A DNA stretch of 64,000 nt from Hydractinia symbiolongicarpus. Lineage: Eukaryota > Cnidaria > Hydrozoa > Anthoathecata > Hydractiniidae. This document shows positions 1 to 12,879 of this stretch, one piece after another. Location of the stretch: positions 34,871,501 through 34,935,500 of the forward strand of contig NC_079878.1 of the NCBI RefSeq assembly GCF_029227915.1, written 5' to 3'. The translations under genes and the position numbers were made by a program. The notes below the pieces were generated by a model. The model searched no databases. It had not been told where the DNA came from and saw nothing but the letters and a program-made list of their open reading frames with translations. Every line of letters begins with the position of its first letter. Within the stretch, counting starts at the first letter, position 1.

Positions 1-377
1 AATTGCATGTTGGTACGAACATGTGACTCAACCGTTGTAACTCAAACGGATTGATATTGTTATAAAGACAATGAAAGGTAGTTTCTGAAGTTGTCGCTAT
101 TTCTTCAGCGCGCGATAACTGCTAGGATTGGTCCCGCAGTAAAGAATGACTTATTTGTTTAATTTCTTACATAAAGAGCTACCACAGCGTCCAGTGTAAT
201 CGCTGAGTTCCGACAATCACGTCCAATTAAGAAGAATGTTATTTCTTGGAGTCCAATTGTCTCATTTATCACATTCATCAGGTCACAGTCCAAAATCAGT
301 TAAACTTATTCCCACAGTCAATCGTTTCACTGTTAAAAGCCATACAACATAGTATTACCGGAAAATATCACGAAATA
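1..377. repeat. Monomer tail plus one type a monomer (left edge)
   Basis: The first five bases are the end of a monomer cut by the window edge. The monomer at 6-377 is type a (gaacatgtgactc) with the gcgcgcgataactgctagg marker. It resembles monomers near 7,705 and 9,567 rather than its immediate right neighbours. This suggests that a mixed a/c block, like the one at 6.6-10.7 kb, continues to the left of the window. Confidence 0.85.
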
Positions 378-750
378 CATGTTGGTACGAATACGTGACC
401 CAACCGTAGTAACTTAAACGGACTGACACCCCAACAAAGTCAATGAAATGTAGTTTTTGAAAGTATCGCTAATTCTTCAGCGTGCGATAACGGATAGGAT
501 TCGTCCCACAGTAAAGAATGACTTATTTATCTAAATTTTTAAATGAAGCGCTACCACAGCGCCCAGTGTAATCGCTGAGTTCCGGCAATCATGTCAAATC
601 AAGAAGAACGTTATTTCTTGGAGTCCAATTTTCTCATTAATCACATTTATCAGGTCACAATCCAAAGTTAGTTCAATTAAGTCCCACAGTCAATCGTTTC
701 ACTGTTAAAAGCGATGCAACCTAGTAATATAAGAAAAAAATCGGTAAACA

Positions 751-1082
751 CATGTTGGTACGAATATGTGACCCAACCTTTAAAACTCAAATGGACTGAC
801 CCCGTTAGAAAGTCAATGAAATATAGTATTTAAAACTGTCTCTATTTCTTCAGCGCGCACTAACGGCTACGATTGGTCACACATTAAAAAAATGACTTTC
901 TTATCGCTGAGTCCCGGCAATCACGTCCAATTAAGAAGAATGTTATTTCTTGGAATCCAATCGTCTCATTTATCACATTTATCAGGTCACAGTCCAAAAT
1001 CAATTCAACTTAGCCTTGCAGTCAACCGTTTCATTGTTAAAAGCGATGCAACCTAGTGTTATCAGAAAAATATCGCTAAATA
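751..1082. repeat. Type s monomer (332 bp), reference copy
   Basis: This short form carries a net loss of about 40 bp between aatgactt and atcgctgag, which removes the AT-rich stretch and the gcgctaccacagcgc hairpin seen in full monomers. It has many private changes (cctttgaaactcaaatgg, ccccgttagaaagtcagtg, atatagtatttg, gcgcactaacgg), so it is an old lineage and not a recent deletion. The cttatcgct mark appears in 27 monomers, starting at 751, 3689, 5511, 11803, 27522, 28971, 29676, 30008, 30712, 31790, 32495, 33200, 34278, 40197, 40902, 41234, 41938, 43016, 43721, 44426, 45504, 47258, 48336, 50835, 51913, 55601 and 58538. None lies between 12,135 and 27,521. Confidence 0.92.
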
Positions 1083-1155
1083 CATGTTGGTACGAATACG
1101 TGACCCAACCGTTGTAACTCAAACGGACTGACACCGCAACAAAGTCAACGAAATG

Positions 1156-1170
1156 TAGTTTTTGAAACTA
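1156..1170. other. Type b-specific dyad tagttt-ttg-aaacta (reference copy)
   Basis: Perfect 6-bp arms with a 3-base loop, found in type b monomers such as 1083. It lies where types a, c and d carry the left arm of the ctgaag/cttcag dyad. A single change (tagattttgaaac) spoils it in monomers 4393 and 6215. Confidence 0.65.
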
Positions 1171-3688
1171 TCGCTATTTCTTCAGCGTGCGATAACGGAT
1201 AGGGTTCGTCCCACAGTAAAGAATGACTTATTTATCTAAATTTTTAAATGAAACGCTACCACAGCGCCCAGTGTAATCGCTGAGTTTCGGTAATCATGTC
1301 ATATTAAGAAGAATGTTATTTCTTGGAGTCCAATTGCCTCACTTTCACATTTATAAGGTCACAGTCCACAATCAGTTCAATTAAGTCCCACAGTCAATCG
1401 TTTCATTTGTAAAAGCGATGCAACCTAGTATTATCAGAAAAATATCGCTAAATACATGTTGGTACGAATACGTGACCCAATCGTTGTAACTCAAACGGAC
1501 TGACACCGCAACAAAGTCAATGAAATGTAGTTTTTGAAACTATCACTATTTCTTCAGCGTGCGATAACGGGTAGGGTTGGTCCCACAGTAAAGAGTGACT
1601 TATTTATCTAAATTTTTAAATGAAGCGCTACCACAGCGCCCAGTGTAATCGCTGAGTTCCGGCAATCATGTCAAATTAAGAAGAATGTTATTTCTTGGAG
1701 TCCAATTTTCTCATTTATCACATTTATCAGGTCACAATCCAAAGTTAGTTCAATTAAGTCCCACAGTCAATCGTTTCACTTTTAAAAGCCATACAACCTA
1801 GTAATACCGGAAAATATCACGAAATACATGTTGGTACGAATACGTGACCCAAACGTAGTAACTCAAACGGACTGACACCCCAACAAAGTCAATGAAATGT
1901 AGTTTTTGAAAGTATCGCTAATTCTTCAGCGTGCAATAACGGATAGGATTCGTCCCACAGTAAAGAATGACTTATTTATCTAAATTTTTAAATGAAGCGC
2001 TACCACAGCGCCCAGTGTAATCGCTGAGTTTCGGTAATCATGACAAATTAAGAAGAATGTTATTTCTTGGAGTCCAATTGCCTCACTTTCACATTTATAA
2101 CGTCACAGTCCATAATCAGTTCAATTAAGTCCCACAGTCAATCGCTTCATTTGTAAAAGCGATGCAACCTAGTATTATCAGAAAAATATCGCTAAATACA
2201 TGTTGGTACGAATACGTGACCGAACCGTTGTAACTCAAACGGACTGACACCGCAACAAAGTCAATGAAATGTAGTTTTTTAAACTATCGCTATTTCTTCA
2301 GCGTGCGATAACGGGTAGGGCTCGTCCAACAGTAAAGAATGACTTATTTATCTAAATTTTTAAATGAAGCGCTACCACAGCGCCCAGTGTAATCGCTGAG
2401 TTTCGGTAATCATGTCAAATTAAGAAGAATGTTATTTCTTGGAGTCCAATTGCCTCACTTTCACATTTATAAGGTCACAGTCGATAATCAGTTCAATTAA
2501 GTCCCACAGTCAATCGCCTCATTTGTAAAAGCGATGCAACCTAGTATTATCAGAAAATTATCGCTAAATACATGTTGGTACGAATACGTGACCAAACCGT
2601 TGTAACTCAAACGGACTGACACGGCAACAAAGTCAATGAAATGTAGTTTTTGAAACTATTGCTATTTCTTCAGCGTGCGATAACGGGTAGGGTTCGTCCA
2701 ACAGTAAAGAATGACTTATTTATCTAAATTTTTAAATGAAGCGCTACCACAGCGCCCAGTGTAATCGCTGAGTTCCGGCAATTATGTCAAATTAAGAACA
2801 ATGTTATTTCTTGGAGTCCAATTTTCTCATTTATCACATTTATCAGGTCACAATCCAAAGTTAGTTCAATTAAGTCCCACAGTCAATCGTTTCACTGTTA
2901 AAAGCGATGCAACCTAATAATATGAGAAAAAAATCGGTAAATACATGTTTTTACGAATATGTGACTCAACCGTTGTAACTCAAACGGACTGACACCGCAA
3001 CAAAGTCAATGAAATGTAGTTTTTGAAACTATCGCTATTTCTTCAGCGTGCGATAACGGGTAGGGTTCGTCCAACAGTAAAGAATGACTTATTTATCTAA
3101 ATTTTTAAATGAAGCGCTACCACAGCGCCCAGTGTAATCGCTGAGTCCCGGCAATCATGTCAAATTAAGAAGAATGTTATTTCTTGGAGTCCAATCGTCT
3201 CATTTATCACATTTATCAGGTCACAGTCCAAAGTTAGTTCAATTAAGTCCCACAGTCAATCGTTTCACTGTTAAAAGCCATACAACCTAGTAATACCGGA
3301 AAATATCACGAAATACATGTTGGTACGAATACGTGACCCAACCGTAGTAACTTAAACGGACTGACACCCCAACAAAGTCAATGAAATGTAGTTTTTGAAA
3401 GTATCGCTAATTCTTCAGCGTGCGATAACGGATAGGATTCGTCCAACAGTAAAGAATGACTTATTTATCTAAATTTTTAAATGAAGCGCTACCACAGCGC
3501 CCAGTGTAATCGCTGAGTTCCGGCAATCATGTCAAATTAAGAAGAACGTTATTTCTTGGAGTCCAATTTTCTCATTAATCACATTTATCAGGTCACAATC
3601 CAAAGTTAGTTCAATTAAGTCCCACAGTCAATCGTTTCACTGTTAAAAGCGATGCAACCTAGTAATATAAGAAAAAAATCGGTAAACA

Positions 3689-5510
3689 CATGTTGGTACG
3701 AATATGTGACCCAACTTTTGAAACTCAAATGGACTGACCCCGTTAGAAAGTCAGTGAAATATAGTATTTGAAACTGTCTCTATTTCTTCAGCGCGCACTA
3801 ACGGCTACGATTGGTCACACATTAAAAAAATGAGTTTCTTATCGCTGAGTCCCGGCAATCACGTCCAATTAAGAAGAATGTTATTTCTTGGAATCCAATC
3901 GTCTCATTTATCACATTTATCAGGTCACAGTCCAAAATCAATTCAACTTAGCCTTGCAGTCAATCGTTTCATTGTTAAAAGCGATGCAACCTAGTGTTAT
4001 CAGAAAAATATCGCTAAATACATGTTGGTACGAATACGTGACCCAACCGTTGTAACTCAAACGGACTGACACCGCAACAAAGTCAACGAAATGTAGTTTT
4101 TGAAACTATCGCTATTTCTTCAGCGTGGGATAACGGATAGGGTTCGTCCCACAGTAAAGAATGACTTATTTATCTAAATTTTTAAATGAAGCGCTACCAC
4201 AGCGCCCAGTGTAATCGCTGAGTTTCGGTAATCATGTCATATTAAGAAGAATGTTATTTCTTGGAGTCCAATTGCCTCACTTTCACATTTATAAGGTCAC
4301 AGTCCATAATCAGTTCAATTAAGTCCCACAGTCAATCGTTTCATTTGTAAAAGCGATGCAACCTAGTATTATCAGAAAAATATCGCTAAATACATGTTGG
4401 TACGAATACGTGACCCAATCGTTGTAACTCAAACGGACTGACACCGCAACAAAGTCAATGAAATGTAGATTTTGAAACTATCGCTATTTCTTTAGCGTGC
4501 GATAACGGGTAGGGTTGGTCCCACAGTAAAGAGTGACTTATTTATCTAAATTTTTAAATGAAGCGCTACCACAGCGCCCAGTGTAATCGCTGAGTTCCGG
4601 CAATTATGTCAAATTAAGAAGAATGTTATTTCTTGGAGTCCAATTTTCTCATTTATCACATTTATCAGGTCACAATCCAAAGTTAGTTCAATTAAGTCCC
4701 ACAGTCAATCGTTTCACTGTTAAAAGCGATGCAACCTAATAATATGAGAAAAAAATCGGTAAATACATGTTTTTACGAATATGTGACTCAACCGTTGTAA
4801 CTCAAACGGACTGACACCGCAACAAAGTCAATGAAATGTAGTTTTTGAAACTATCGCTATTTCTTCAGCGTGCGATAACAGGTAGGGTTCGTCCAACAGT
4901 AAAGAATGACTTATTTATCTAAATTTTTAAATGAAGCGCTACCACAGCGCCCAGTGTAATCGCTGAGTCCCGGCAATCATGTCAAATTAAGAAGAATGTT
5001 ATTTCTTGGAGTCCAATCGTCTCATTTATCACATTTATCAGGTCACAGTCCAAAGTTAGTTCAATTAAGTCCCACAGTCAATCGTTTCACTGTTAAAAGC
5101 CATACAACCTAGTAATACCGGAAAATATCACGAAATACATGTTGGTACGAATACGTGACCCAACCGTAGTAACTTGAACGGACTGACACCCCAACAAAGT
5201 CAATGAAATGTAGTTTTTGAAAGTATCGCTAATTCTTCAGCGTGCGATAACGGATAGGATTCGTCCCACAGTAAAGAATGACTTATTTATCTAAATTTTT
5301 AAATGAAGCGCTACCACAGCGCCCAGTGTAATCGCTGAGTTCCGGCAATCATGTCAAATTAAGAAGAACGTTATTTCTTGGAGTCCAATTTTCTCATTAA
5401 TCACATTTATCAGGTCACAATCCAAAGTTAGTTCAATTAAGTCCCACAGTCAATCGTTTCACTGTTAAAAGCGATGCAACCTAGTAATATAAGAAAAAAA
5501 TCGGTAAACA
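3689..5510. repeat. 5-monomer HOR copy (1,822 bp), type s first
   Basis: Order: s(3689), b(4021), b(4393), d(4766), b(5138). Near-identical sequence resumes at 5511 with the same order. Shared private changes link the units: tagattttgaaac occurs in 4393 and 6215, and gcaattatgtc occurs in 2571 and 4393. Confidence 0.88.
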
Positions 5511-6586
5511 CATGTTGGTACGAATATGTGACCCAACCTTTGAAACTCAAATGGACTGACCCCGTTAGAAAGTCAGTGAAATATAGTATTTGAAACTGTC
5601 TTTATTTCTTCAGCGCGCACTAACGGCTACGATTGGTCACACATTAAAAAAATGACTTTCTTATCGCTGAGTCCCGGCAATCACGTCCAATTAAGAAGAA
5701 TGTTATTTCTTGGAATCCAATCGTCTCATTTATCACATTTATCAGGTCACAGTCCAAAATCAATTCAACTTAGCCTTGCAGTCAATCGTTTCATTGTTAA
5801 AAGCGATGCAACCTAGTGTTATCAGAAAAATATCGCTAAATACATGTTGGTACGAATACGTGACCCAACCGTTGTAACTCAAACGGACTGACACCGCAAC
5901 AAAGTCAACGAAATGTAGTTTTTGAAACTATCGCTATTTCTTCAGCGTGCGATAACGGATAGGGTTCGTCCCACAGTAAAGAATGATTTATTTATCTAAA
6001 TTTTTAAATGAAGCGCTACCACAGCGCCCAGTGTAATCGCTGAGTTTCGGTAATCATGTCATATTAAGAAGAATGTTATTTCTTGGAGTCCAATTGCCTC
6101 ACTTTCACATTTATAAGGTCACAGTCCATAATCAGTTCAATTAAGTCCCACAGTCAATCGTTTCATTTGTAAAACCGATGCAACCTAGTATTATCAGAAA
6201 AATATCGCTAAATACATGTTGGTACGAATACGTGACCCAATCGTTGTAACTCAAACGGACTGACACCGCAACAAAGTCAATGAAATGTAGATTTTGAAAC
6301 TATCGCTATTTCTTCAGCGTGCGATAACGGGTAGGGTTGGTCCCACAGTAAAGAGTGACTTATTTATCTAAATTTTTAAATGAAGCGCTACCACAGCGCC
6401 CAGTGTAATCGCTGAGTTCCGGCAATCATGTCAAATTAAGAAGAATGTTATTTCTTGGAGTCCAATTTTCTCATTTATCACATTTATCAGGTCACAATCC
6501 AAAGTTAGTTCAATTAAGTCCCACAGTCAATCGTTTCACTTTTAAAAGCCATACAACCTAGTAATACCGGAAAATATCACGAAATA
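5511..6586. repeat. Partial third copy of the 5-mer HOR
   Basis: Monomers 5511s, 5843b and 6215b repeat 3689s, 4021b and 4393b. Instead of the expected type d monomer, a type b monomer follows at 6587, and then the a/c block begins. Monomers 5843, 6215 and 6587 recur at 10686, 11058 and 11430 with an offset of 4,843 bp (13 monomers), including the private change cccacagtgaagaatg seen near 6,716 and 11,560. Confidence 0.82.
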
Positions 6587-9193
6587 CATGTTGGTACGAA
6601 TACGTGACCCAACCGTAGTAACTCAAACGGACTGACACCCCAACAAAGTCAATGAAATGTAGTTTTTGAAAGTATCGCTAATTCTTCAGCGTGCGATAAC
6701 GGATAGGATTCGTCCCACAGTGAAGAATGACTTATTTATCTAAATTTTTAAATGAAGCGCTACCACAGCGCCCAGTGTAATCGCTGAGTTTCGGCAATCA
6801 TGTCAAATTAAGAAGAACGTTATTTCTTGGAGTCCAATTTTCTCATTAATCACATTTATCAGGTCACAATCCAAAGTTAGTTCAATTAAGTCCCACAGTC
6901 AATCGTTTCACTGTTAAAAGCGATGCAACCTAGTAATATAAGAAAAATATAGGTAAACACATGTTGCTACGAATATGTGACCCAACCGTTGTAACTCAAA
7001 CGGATTGATACTGTTACAAAGACAATGAAAGGTAATTTCTGAAGCTGTCGCTATTTCTTCAGCGCGCGATAACGGCTAGGATTGGTCCCACAGTAAAGAA
7101 TGACTTATTTATCTAAATTTTTACATGAAGCGCTACCACAGCGCCCACTGTAATCGCTGAGTTCCGGCAATCATGTCATATTAAGAAGAATGTTATTTCT
7201 TGGAGTCCAATTTTCTCATTTATCACATTTATCAGGTCACAGTCCAAATCAGTTCCATTAAGTCCCACAGTCACTCGTTTCACTGTTATAAGCCATACAA
7301 CCTAGTAATACTGGAAAAATGTCACGAAATACATGTTGGTACGAACATGTGACTCAACCGTTGTAACTCAAACGGATTGATACTGTTAGAAAGACAATGA
7401 AAGGTAGTTTCTGAAGCTGTCGCTATTTCTTCAGCGCGCGATAACTGCTAGGATTGGTCCCACAGTAAAGAATGAATTATTTATCTAATTTCTTACATAA
7501 AGCGCTACCACAGCGCCCAGTGTAATCGCTGAGTTCCGACAATCACGTCCAATTAAGAAGAATGTTATTTCTTGGAGTCCAATTGTCTCATTTATCACAT
7601 TTATCAGGTCACAGTCCAAAGTTAGTTCAATTAAGTCCCACAGTCAATCGTTTCACTGTTAAAAGCCATAGAACCTAGTAATACTGGAAAAATGTCACGA
7701 ATTACATGTTGGTACGAACATGTGAACAACCGTTGTAACTTAAACGGATTGATATTGTTATAAAGACAATGAAAGGTAGTTTCTGAAGCTGTCGCTATTT
7801 CTTCAGCGCGCGATAACTGCTAGGATTGGTCCCACAGCAAAGAATGACTTATTTATCTAATTTCTTACATAAAGCGCTACCACAGCGCCCAGTGTAATCG
7901 CTGAGTCCCGGCAATCACGTCCAATTAAGAAGAATGTTATTTCTTGGGGTCCAATCGTCTCATTTATCACATTTATCAGGTCACAGTCCAAAATCAATTT
8001 AACTTAGCCTTGCAGTCAATCGTTTCATTGTTAAAAGCGATGCAACCTAGTATTATCAGAAAAATATCGCTAAATACATGTTGGTACGAATACGTGACCC
8101 AACCGTTGTAACTCAAACGGACTGACACCGCAACAAAGTCAACGAAGTGTAGTTTTTGAAACTATCGCTATTTCTTCAGCGTGCGATAACGGATAGGGTT
8201 CGTCCCACAGTAAAGAATGACTTATTTATCTAAATTTTTAAATGAAGCGCTACCACAGCGCCCAGTGTAATCGCTGAGTTTCGGTAATCATGTCAAAATA
8301 AGAAGAATGTTATTTCTTGGAGTCCAATTGCCTCACTTTCACATTTATAAGGTCACAGTCCAAAATCAGTTAAACTTAGTCTCACAGTCAATCGTTTCAT
8401 TGTTAAAAGCGATGCAACCTAGTATTATCATAAAAATATCGCTAAATACATGTTGCTACGAATATGTGACCCAACCGTTGTAACTCAAACGGATTGATAC
8501 TGTTACAAAGACAATGACAGGTAATTTCTGAAGCTGTCGCTATTTCTTCAGCGTGCGATAACGGCTAGGATTGGTCCCACAGTAAAGAATGACTTATTTA
8601 TCTAAATTTTTACATGAAGCGCTACCACAGCGCCCAGTGTAATCGCTGAGTTCCGGCAATCATGTCAAATTAAGAAGAATGTTATTTCTTGGAGTCCAAT
8701 TTTCTCATTTATCACATTTATCAGGTCACAGTCCAAATCAGTTCCATTAAGTCCCACAGTCACTCGTTTCACTGTTAAAAGCCATACAACCTAGTAATAC
8801 TGGAAAAATGTCACGAAATACATGTTGGTACGAACATGTGACTCAACCGTTGTAACTCAAACGGATTGATACTGTTAGAAAGACAATGAAAGGTAGTTTC
8901 TGAAGCTGTCGCTATTTCTTCAGCGCGCGATAACTGGTAGGATTGGTCCCACAGTAAAGAATGACTTATTTATCTAATTTCTTACATAAAGCGCTACCAC
9001 AGCGCCCAGTGTAATCGCTGAGTTCCGACAATCACGTCCAATTAAGAAGAATGTTATTTCTTGGAGTCCAATTGTCTCATTTATCACATTTATCAGGTCA
9101 CAGTCCAAAATCAATTAAATTTAGTCCCACAGTCAATAGTTTCATTATTAAAAGCGATGCAACCTAGTAATATCATAAAAATATCGCTAAATA

Positions 9194-9939
9194 CATGTTG
9201 CTACGAATATGTGACCCAACCGTTGTAACTCAAACGGATTGATACTGTTACAAAAACAATGAAAGGTAATTTCTGAAGCTGTCGCTATTTCTTCAGCGCG
9301 CGATAACGGCTAGGATTGGTCCCACAGTAAAAAATGACTTATAAATCTAAATTTTTAAATGAAGCGCCACCACAGCGCCCAGTGTAATCGCTGAGTCCCG
9401 GCAATCATGTCAAGTTAAGAAGAATGTTATTTCTTGGAGTCCAATCGTCTCATTTATCACATTTATCAGGTCACAGTCCAAAGTTAGTTCAAGTAAGTCC
9501 CACAGTCAATCGTTTCACTGTTAAAAGCCATAGAACCTAGTAATACTGGAAAAATGTCACGAATTACATGTTGGTACGAACATGTGACTCAACCGTTGTA
9601 ACTTAAACGGATTTATATTGTTATAAAGACAATGAAAGGTAGTTTCTGAAGCTGTCGCTATTTCTTCAGCGCGCGATAACTGCTAGGATTGGTCGCACAG
9701 TAAAGAATGACTTATTTATCTAATTTCTTACATAAAGCGTTACCACAGCGCCCAGTGTAATCGCTGAGTCCCGGCAATCACGTCCAATTAAGAAGAATGT
9801 TATTTCTTGGAGTCCAATTGTCTCATTTATCACATTTATCAGGTCACAGTCCAAAATCAATTAAATTTAGTCCCACAGTCAATAGTTTCATTATTAAAAG
9901 CGATGCAACCTAGTAATATCATAAAAATATCGCTAAATA
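9194..9939. repeat. c+a dimer, copy 1 (746 bp)
   Basis: Monomers 9194c and 9567a. Private marks are tcaattaaatttagtccc followed by aatagtttcattatt just before the start, gcgccaccacagcgc in the hairpin, tcaagttaag, and aacggatttatattg in the type a member. The next dimer carries the same marks. Confidence 0.9.
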
Positions 9940-10685
9940 CATGTTGCTACGAATATGTGACCCAACCGTTGTAACTCAAACGGATTGATACTGTTACAAA
10001 AACAATGAAAGGTAATTTCTGAAGCTGTCGCTATTTCTTCAGCGCGCGATAACGGCTAGGATTGGTCCCACAGTAAAAAATGACTTATAAATCTAAATTT
10101 TTAAATGAAGCGCCACCACAGCGCCCAGTGTAATCGCTGAGTCCAGGCAATCATGTCAAGTTAAGAAGAATGTTATTTCTTGGAGTCCAATCGTCTCATT
10201 TATCACATTTATCAGGTCACAGTCCAAAGTTAGTTCAAGTAAGTCCCACAGTCAATCGTTTCACTGTTAAAAGCCATAGAACCTAGTAATACTGGAAAAA
10301 TGTCACGAATTACATGTTGGTACGAACATGTGACTCAACCGTTGTAACTTAAACGGATTTATATTGTTATAAAGACAATGAAAGGTAGTTTCTGAAGCTG
10401 TCGCTATTTCTTCAGCGCGCGATAACTGCTAGGATTGGTCGCACAGTAAAGAATGACTTATTTATCTAATTTCTTACATAAAGCGTTACCACAGCGCCCA
10501 GTGTAATCGCTGAGTCCCGGCAATCACGTCCAATTAAGAAGAATGTTATTTCTTGGAGTCCAATCGTCTCATTTGTCACATTTATCAGGTCACAGTCCAA
10601 AATCAATTCAACTTAGCCTTGCAGTCAATCGTTTCATTGTTAAAAGCGATGCAACCTAGTATTATCAGAAAAATATCGCTAAATA
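9940..10685. repeat. c+a dimer, copy 2 (746 bp)
   Basis: Near-identical copy of 9194-9939. One difference seen is gtccagg near 10,142 against gtcccgg near 9,396. The right end switches to the tail that leads into the type b monomer at 10686. Confidence 0.9.
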
Positions 10686-12879
10686 CATGTTGGTACGAAT
10701 ACGTGACCCAACTGTTGTAACTCAAACGGACTGACAACGCAACAAAGTCAACGAAATGTAGTTTTTGAAACTATCGCTATTTCTTCAGCGTGCGATAACG
10801 GATAGGGTTCGTCCCACAGTAAAGAATGACTTATTTATCTAAATTTTTAAATGAAGCGCTACCACAGCGCCCAGTGTAATCGCTGAGTTTCGGTAATCAT
10901 GTCAAATTAAGAAGAATGTTATTTCTTGGAGTCCAATTGCCTCACTTTCACATTTATAAGGTCACACTCCATAATCAGTTCAATTAAGTCCCACAGTCAA
11001 TCGTTTCATTTGTAAAAGCGATGCAACCTAGTATTATCAGAAAAATATCGCTAAATATATGTTGGTACGAATACGTGACCCAACCGTTGTAACTCAAACG
11101 GACTGACACCGCAACAAAGTCAATGAAATGTAGTTTTTGAAACTATCGCTATTTCTTCAGCGTGCGATAACGGGTGGGGTTCGTCCCACAGTAAAGAATG
11201 ACTTATTTATCTAAATTTTTAAATGAAGCGCTACCACAGCGCCCAGTGTAATCGCTGAGTTCCGGCAATCATGTCAAATTAAGAAGAATGTTATTTCTTG
11301 GAGTCCAATTTTCTCATTTATCACATTTATCAGGTCACAATCCAAAGTTAGTTCAATTAAGTCCCACAGTCAATCGTTTCACAGTTAAAAGCCATACAAC
11401 CTAGTAATACCGGAAAATATCACGAAATACATGTTGGTACGAATACGTGACCCAACCGTAGTAACTCAAACGGACTGACACCCCAACAAAGTCAATGAAA
11501 TGTAGTTTTTGAAAGTATCGCTAATTCTTCAGCGTGCGATAACGGATAGGATTCATCCCACAGTGAAGAATGACTTATTTATCTAAATTTTTAAATGAAG
11601 CGCTACCACAGCGCCCAGTGTAATCGCTGAGTTCCGGCAATCATGTCAAATTAAGAAGAACGTTATTTCTTGGAGTCCAATTTTCTCATTAATCACATTT
11701 ATCATGTCACAATCCAAAGTTAGTTTAATTAAGTCCCACAGTCAATCGTTTCACTGCTAAAAGCGATGCAACCTAGTAATATAAGAAAAAAATCGGTAAG
11801 CACATGTTGGTACGAATATGTGACCCAACCTTTGAAACTCAAATGGACTGACCCCATTAGAAAGTCAGTGAAATATAGTATTTGAAACTGTCTTTATTTC
11901 TTCAGCGCGCACTAACGGCTACGATTGGTCACACATTAAAAAAATGACCTTCTTATCGCTGAGTCCCGGCAATCACGTTCAATTAAGAAGAATGTTATTT
12001 CTTGGAGTCCAATCGTCTCATTTATCACATTTATCAGGTCACAGTCCAAAATCAATTCAACTTAGCCTTGCAGTCAATCGTTTCATTGTTAAAAGCGATG
12101 CAACCTAGTATTATCAGAAAAATATCGCTAAATACATGTTGGTACGAATACGTGACCCAACCGTTGTAACTCAAACGGACTGACACCGCAACAAAGTCAA
12201 CGAAATGTAGTTTTTGAAACTATCGCTATTTCTTCAGCGTGCGATAACGGATAGGGTTCGTCCCACAGTAAAGAATGACTTATTTATCTAAATTTTTAAA
12301 TGAAGCGCTACCACAGCGCCCAGTGTAATCGCTGAGTTTCGGTAATCATGTCAAAATAAGAAGAATGTTATTTCTTGGAGTCCAATTGCCTCACTTTCAC
12401 ATTTATAAAGTCACAGTCCATAATCAGTTCAATTAAGTCCCACAGTCAATCGTTTCATTTGTAAAAGCGATGTAATCTAGTGTTATCAGAAAAATATCGC
12501 TAAATACATGTTGGTACGAATACGTGACCGAACCGTTGTAACTCAAACGGACTGACACCGCAACAAAGTCAATGAAATGTAGTTTTTGAAACTATCGCTA
12601 TTTCTTCAGCGTGCGATAACGGGTAGGGTTCGTCCAACAGTAAAGAATAACTTTTTTATCTAAATTTTTAAATGAACCGCTACCACAGCGCCCAGTGTAA
12701 TCGCTGAGTTCCGGCAATCATGTCAAATTAAGTAGAATGTTATTTCTTGGAGTCCAATTTTCTCATTTATCACATTTATCAGGTCACAATCCAAAGTTAG
12801 TTCAATTAAGTCCCACAGTCAATCGTTTCACTGTTAAAAGCGATGCAACCTAGTAATATGAGAAAAAAATCGGTAAATA
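10686..12879. repeat. Second type b block with one short monomer
   Basis: Monomers: 10686b, 11058b (its start motif reads tatatgtt, so a catgtt search misses it), 11430b, 11803s, 12135b, 12507b. The first three are the 13-monomer-distant relatives of 5843-6587. The order b, s, b, b followed by a type d monomer at 12880 is the same as in the 5-mer HOR at 3,689-5,510, so this is a displaced copy of that repeat. Confidence 0.85.

Larger units (their letters stand above)
751..3688. repeat. 8-monomer HOR copy (2,938 bp), type s first
   Basis: Order: s(751), b(1083), b(1455), b(1827), b(2199), b(2571), d(2944), b(3316). The first three monomers and the last two correspond to those of the following 5-monomer unit. 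Monomers 1827, 2199 and 2571 are the extra ones. The extra three resemble their neighbours, so the 8-mer is either an expansion of the 5-mer or its ancestor, by unequal exchange of three monomers (1,116 bp). Confidence 0.85.
378..6586. repeat. Type b-rich block with 8-mer and 5-mer HORs
   Basis: Monomers start at 378, 751s, 1083, 1455, 1827, 2199, 2571, 2944d, 3316, 3689s, 4021, 4393, 4766d, 5138, 5511s, 5843 and 6215 (s = 332-bp short, d = type d, the rest type b). Type b is marked by gaatacgtgaccc, caccgcaacaaagtcaa, tagtttttgaaac and gcgtgcgataacgg. The three short monomers mark repeat boundaries: they are 2,938 and 1,822 bp apart, giving an 8-monomer and then a 5-monomer period. Monomer 378 matches 3316 and 5138 (ccggaaaatatcacg before the next start), which shows the phase of the repeat. 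Confidence 0.9.
6587..10685. repeat. Mixed type a / type c block
   Basis: Monomers: 6587b, 6960c, 7332a, 7705a, 8077b, 8449c, 8821a, 9194c, 9567a, 9940c, 10313a. The stretch from 6960 is repeated from 8449 at an offset of about 1,489-1,490 bp (four monomers), clearest for the first two monomers. Type c starts catgttgctacg and carries gaaaggtaatttctg with gcgcgcgataacggc; type a carries ggtagtttctg with gataactgc. The end of the block is a tandemly duplicated c+a dimer. Confidence 0.85.

Noticed and set aside
11041-11070. Missing monomer between 10,686 and 11,430
   Set aside because: A catgtt search skips a start here, but the motif is only mutated to tatgtt at 11,058, and the spacing (372 + 372) is normal.
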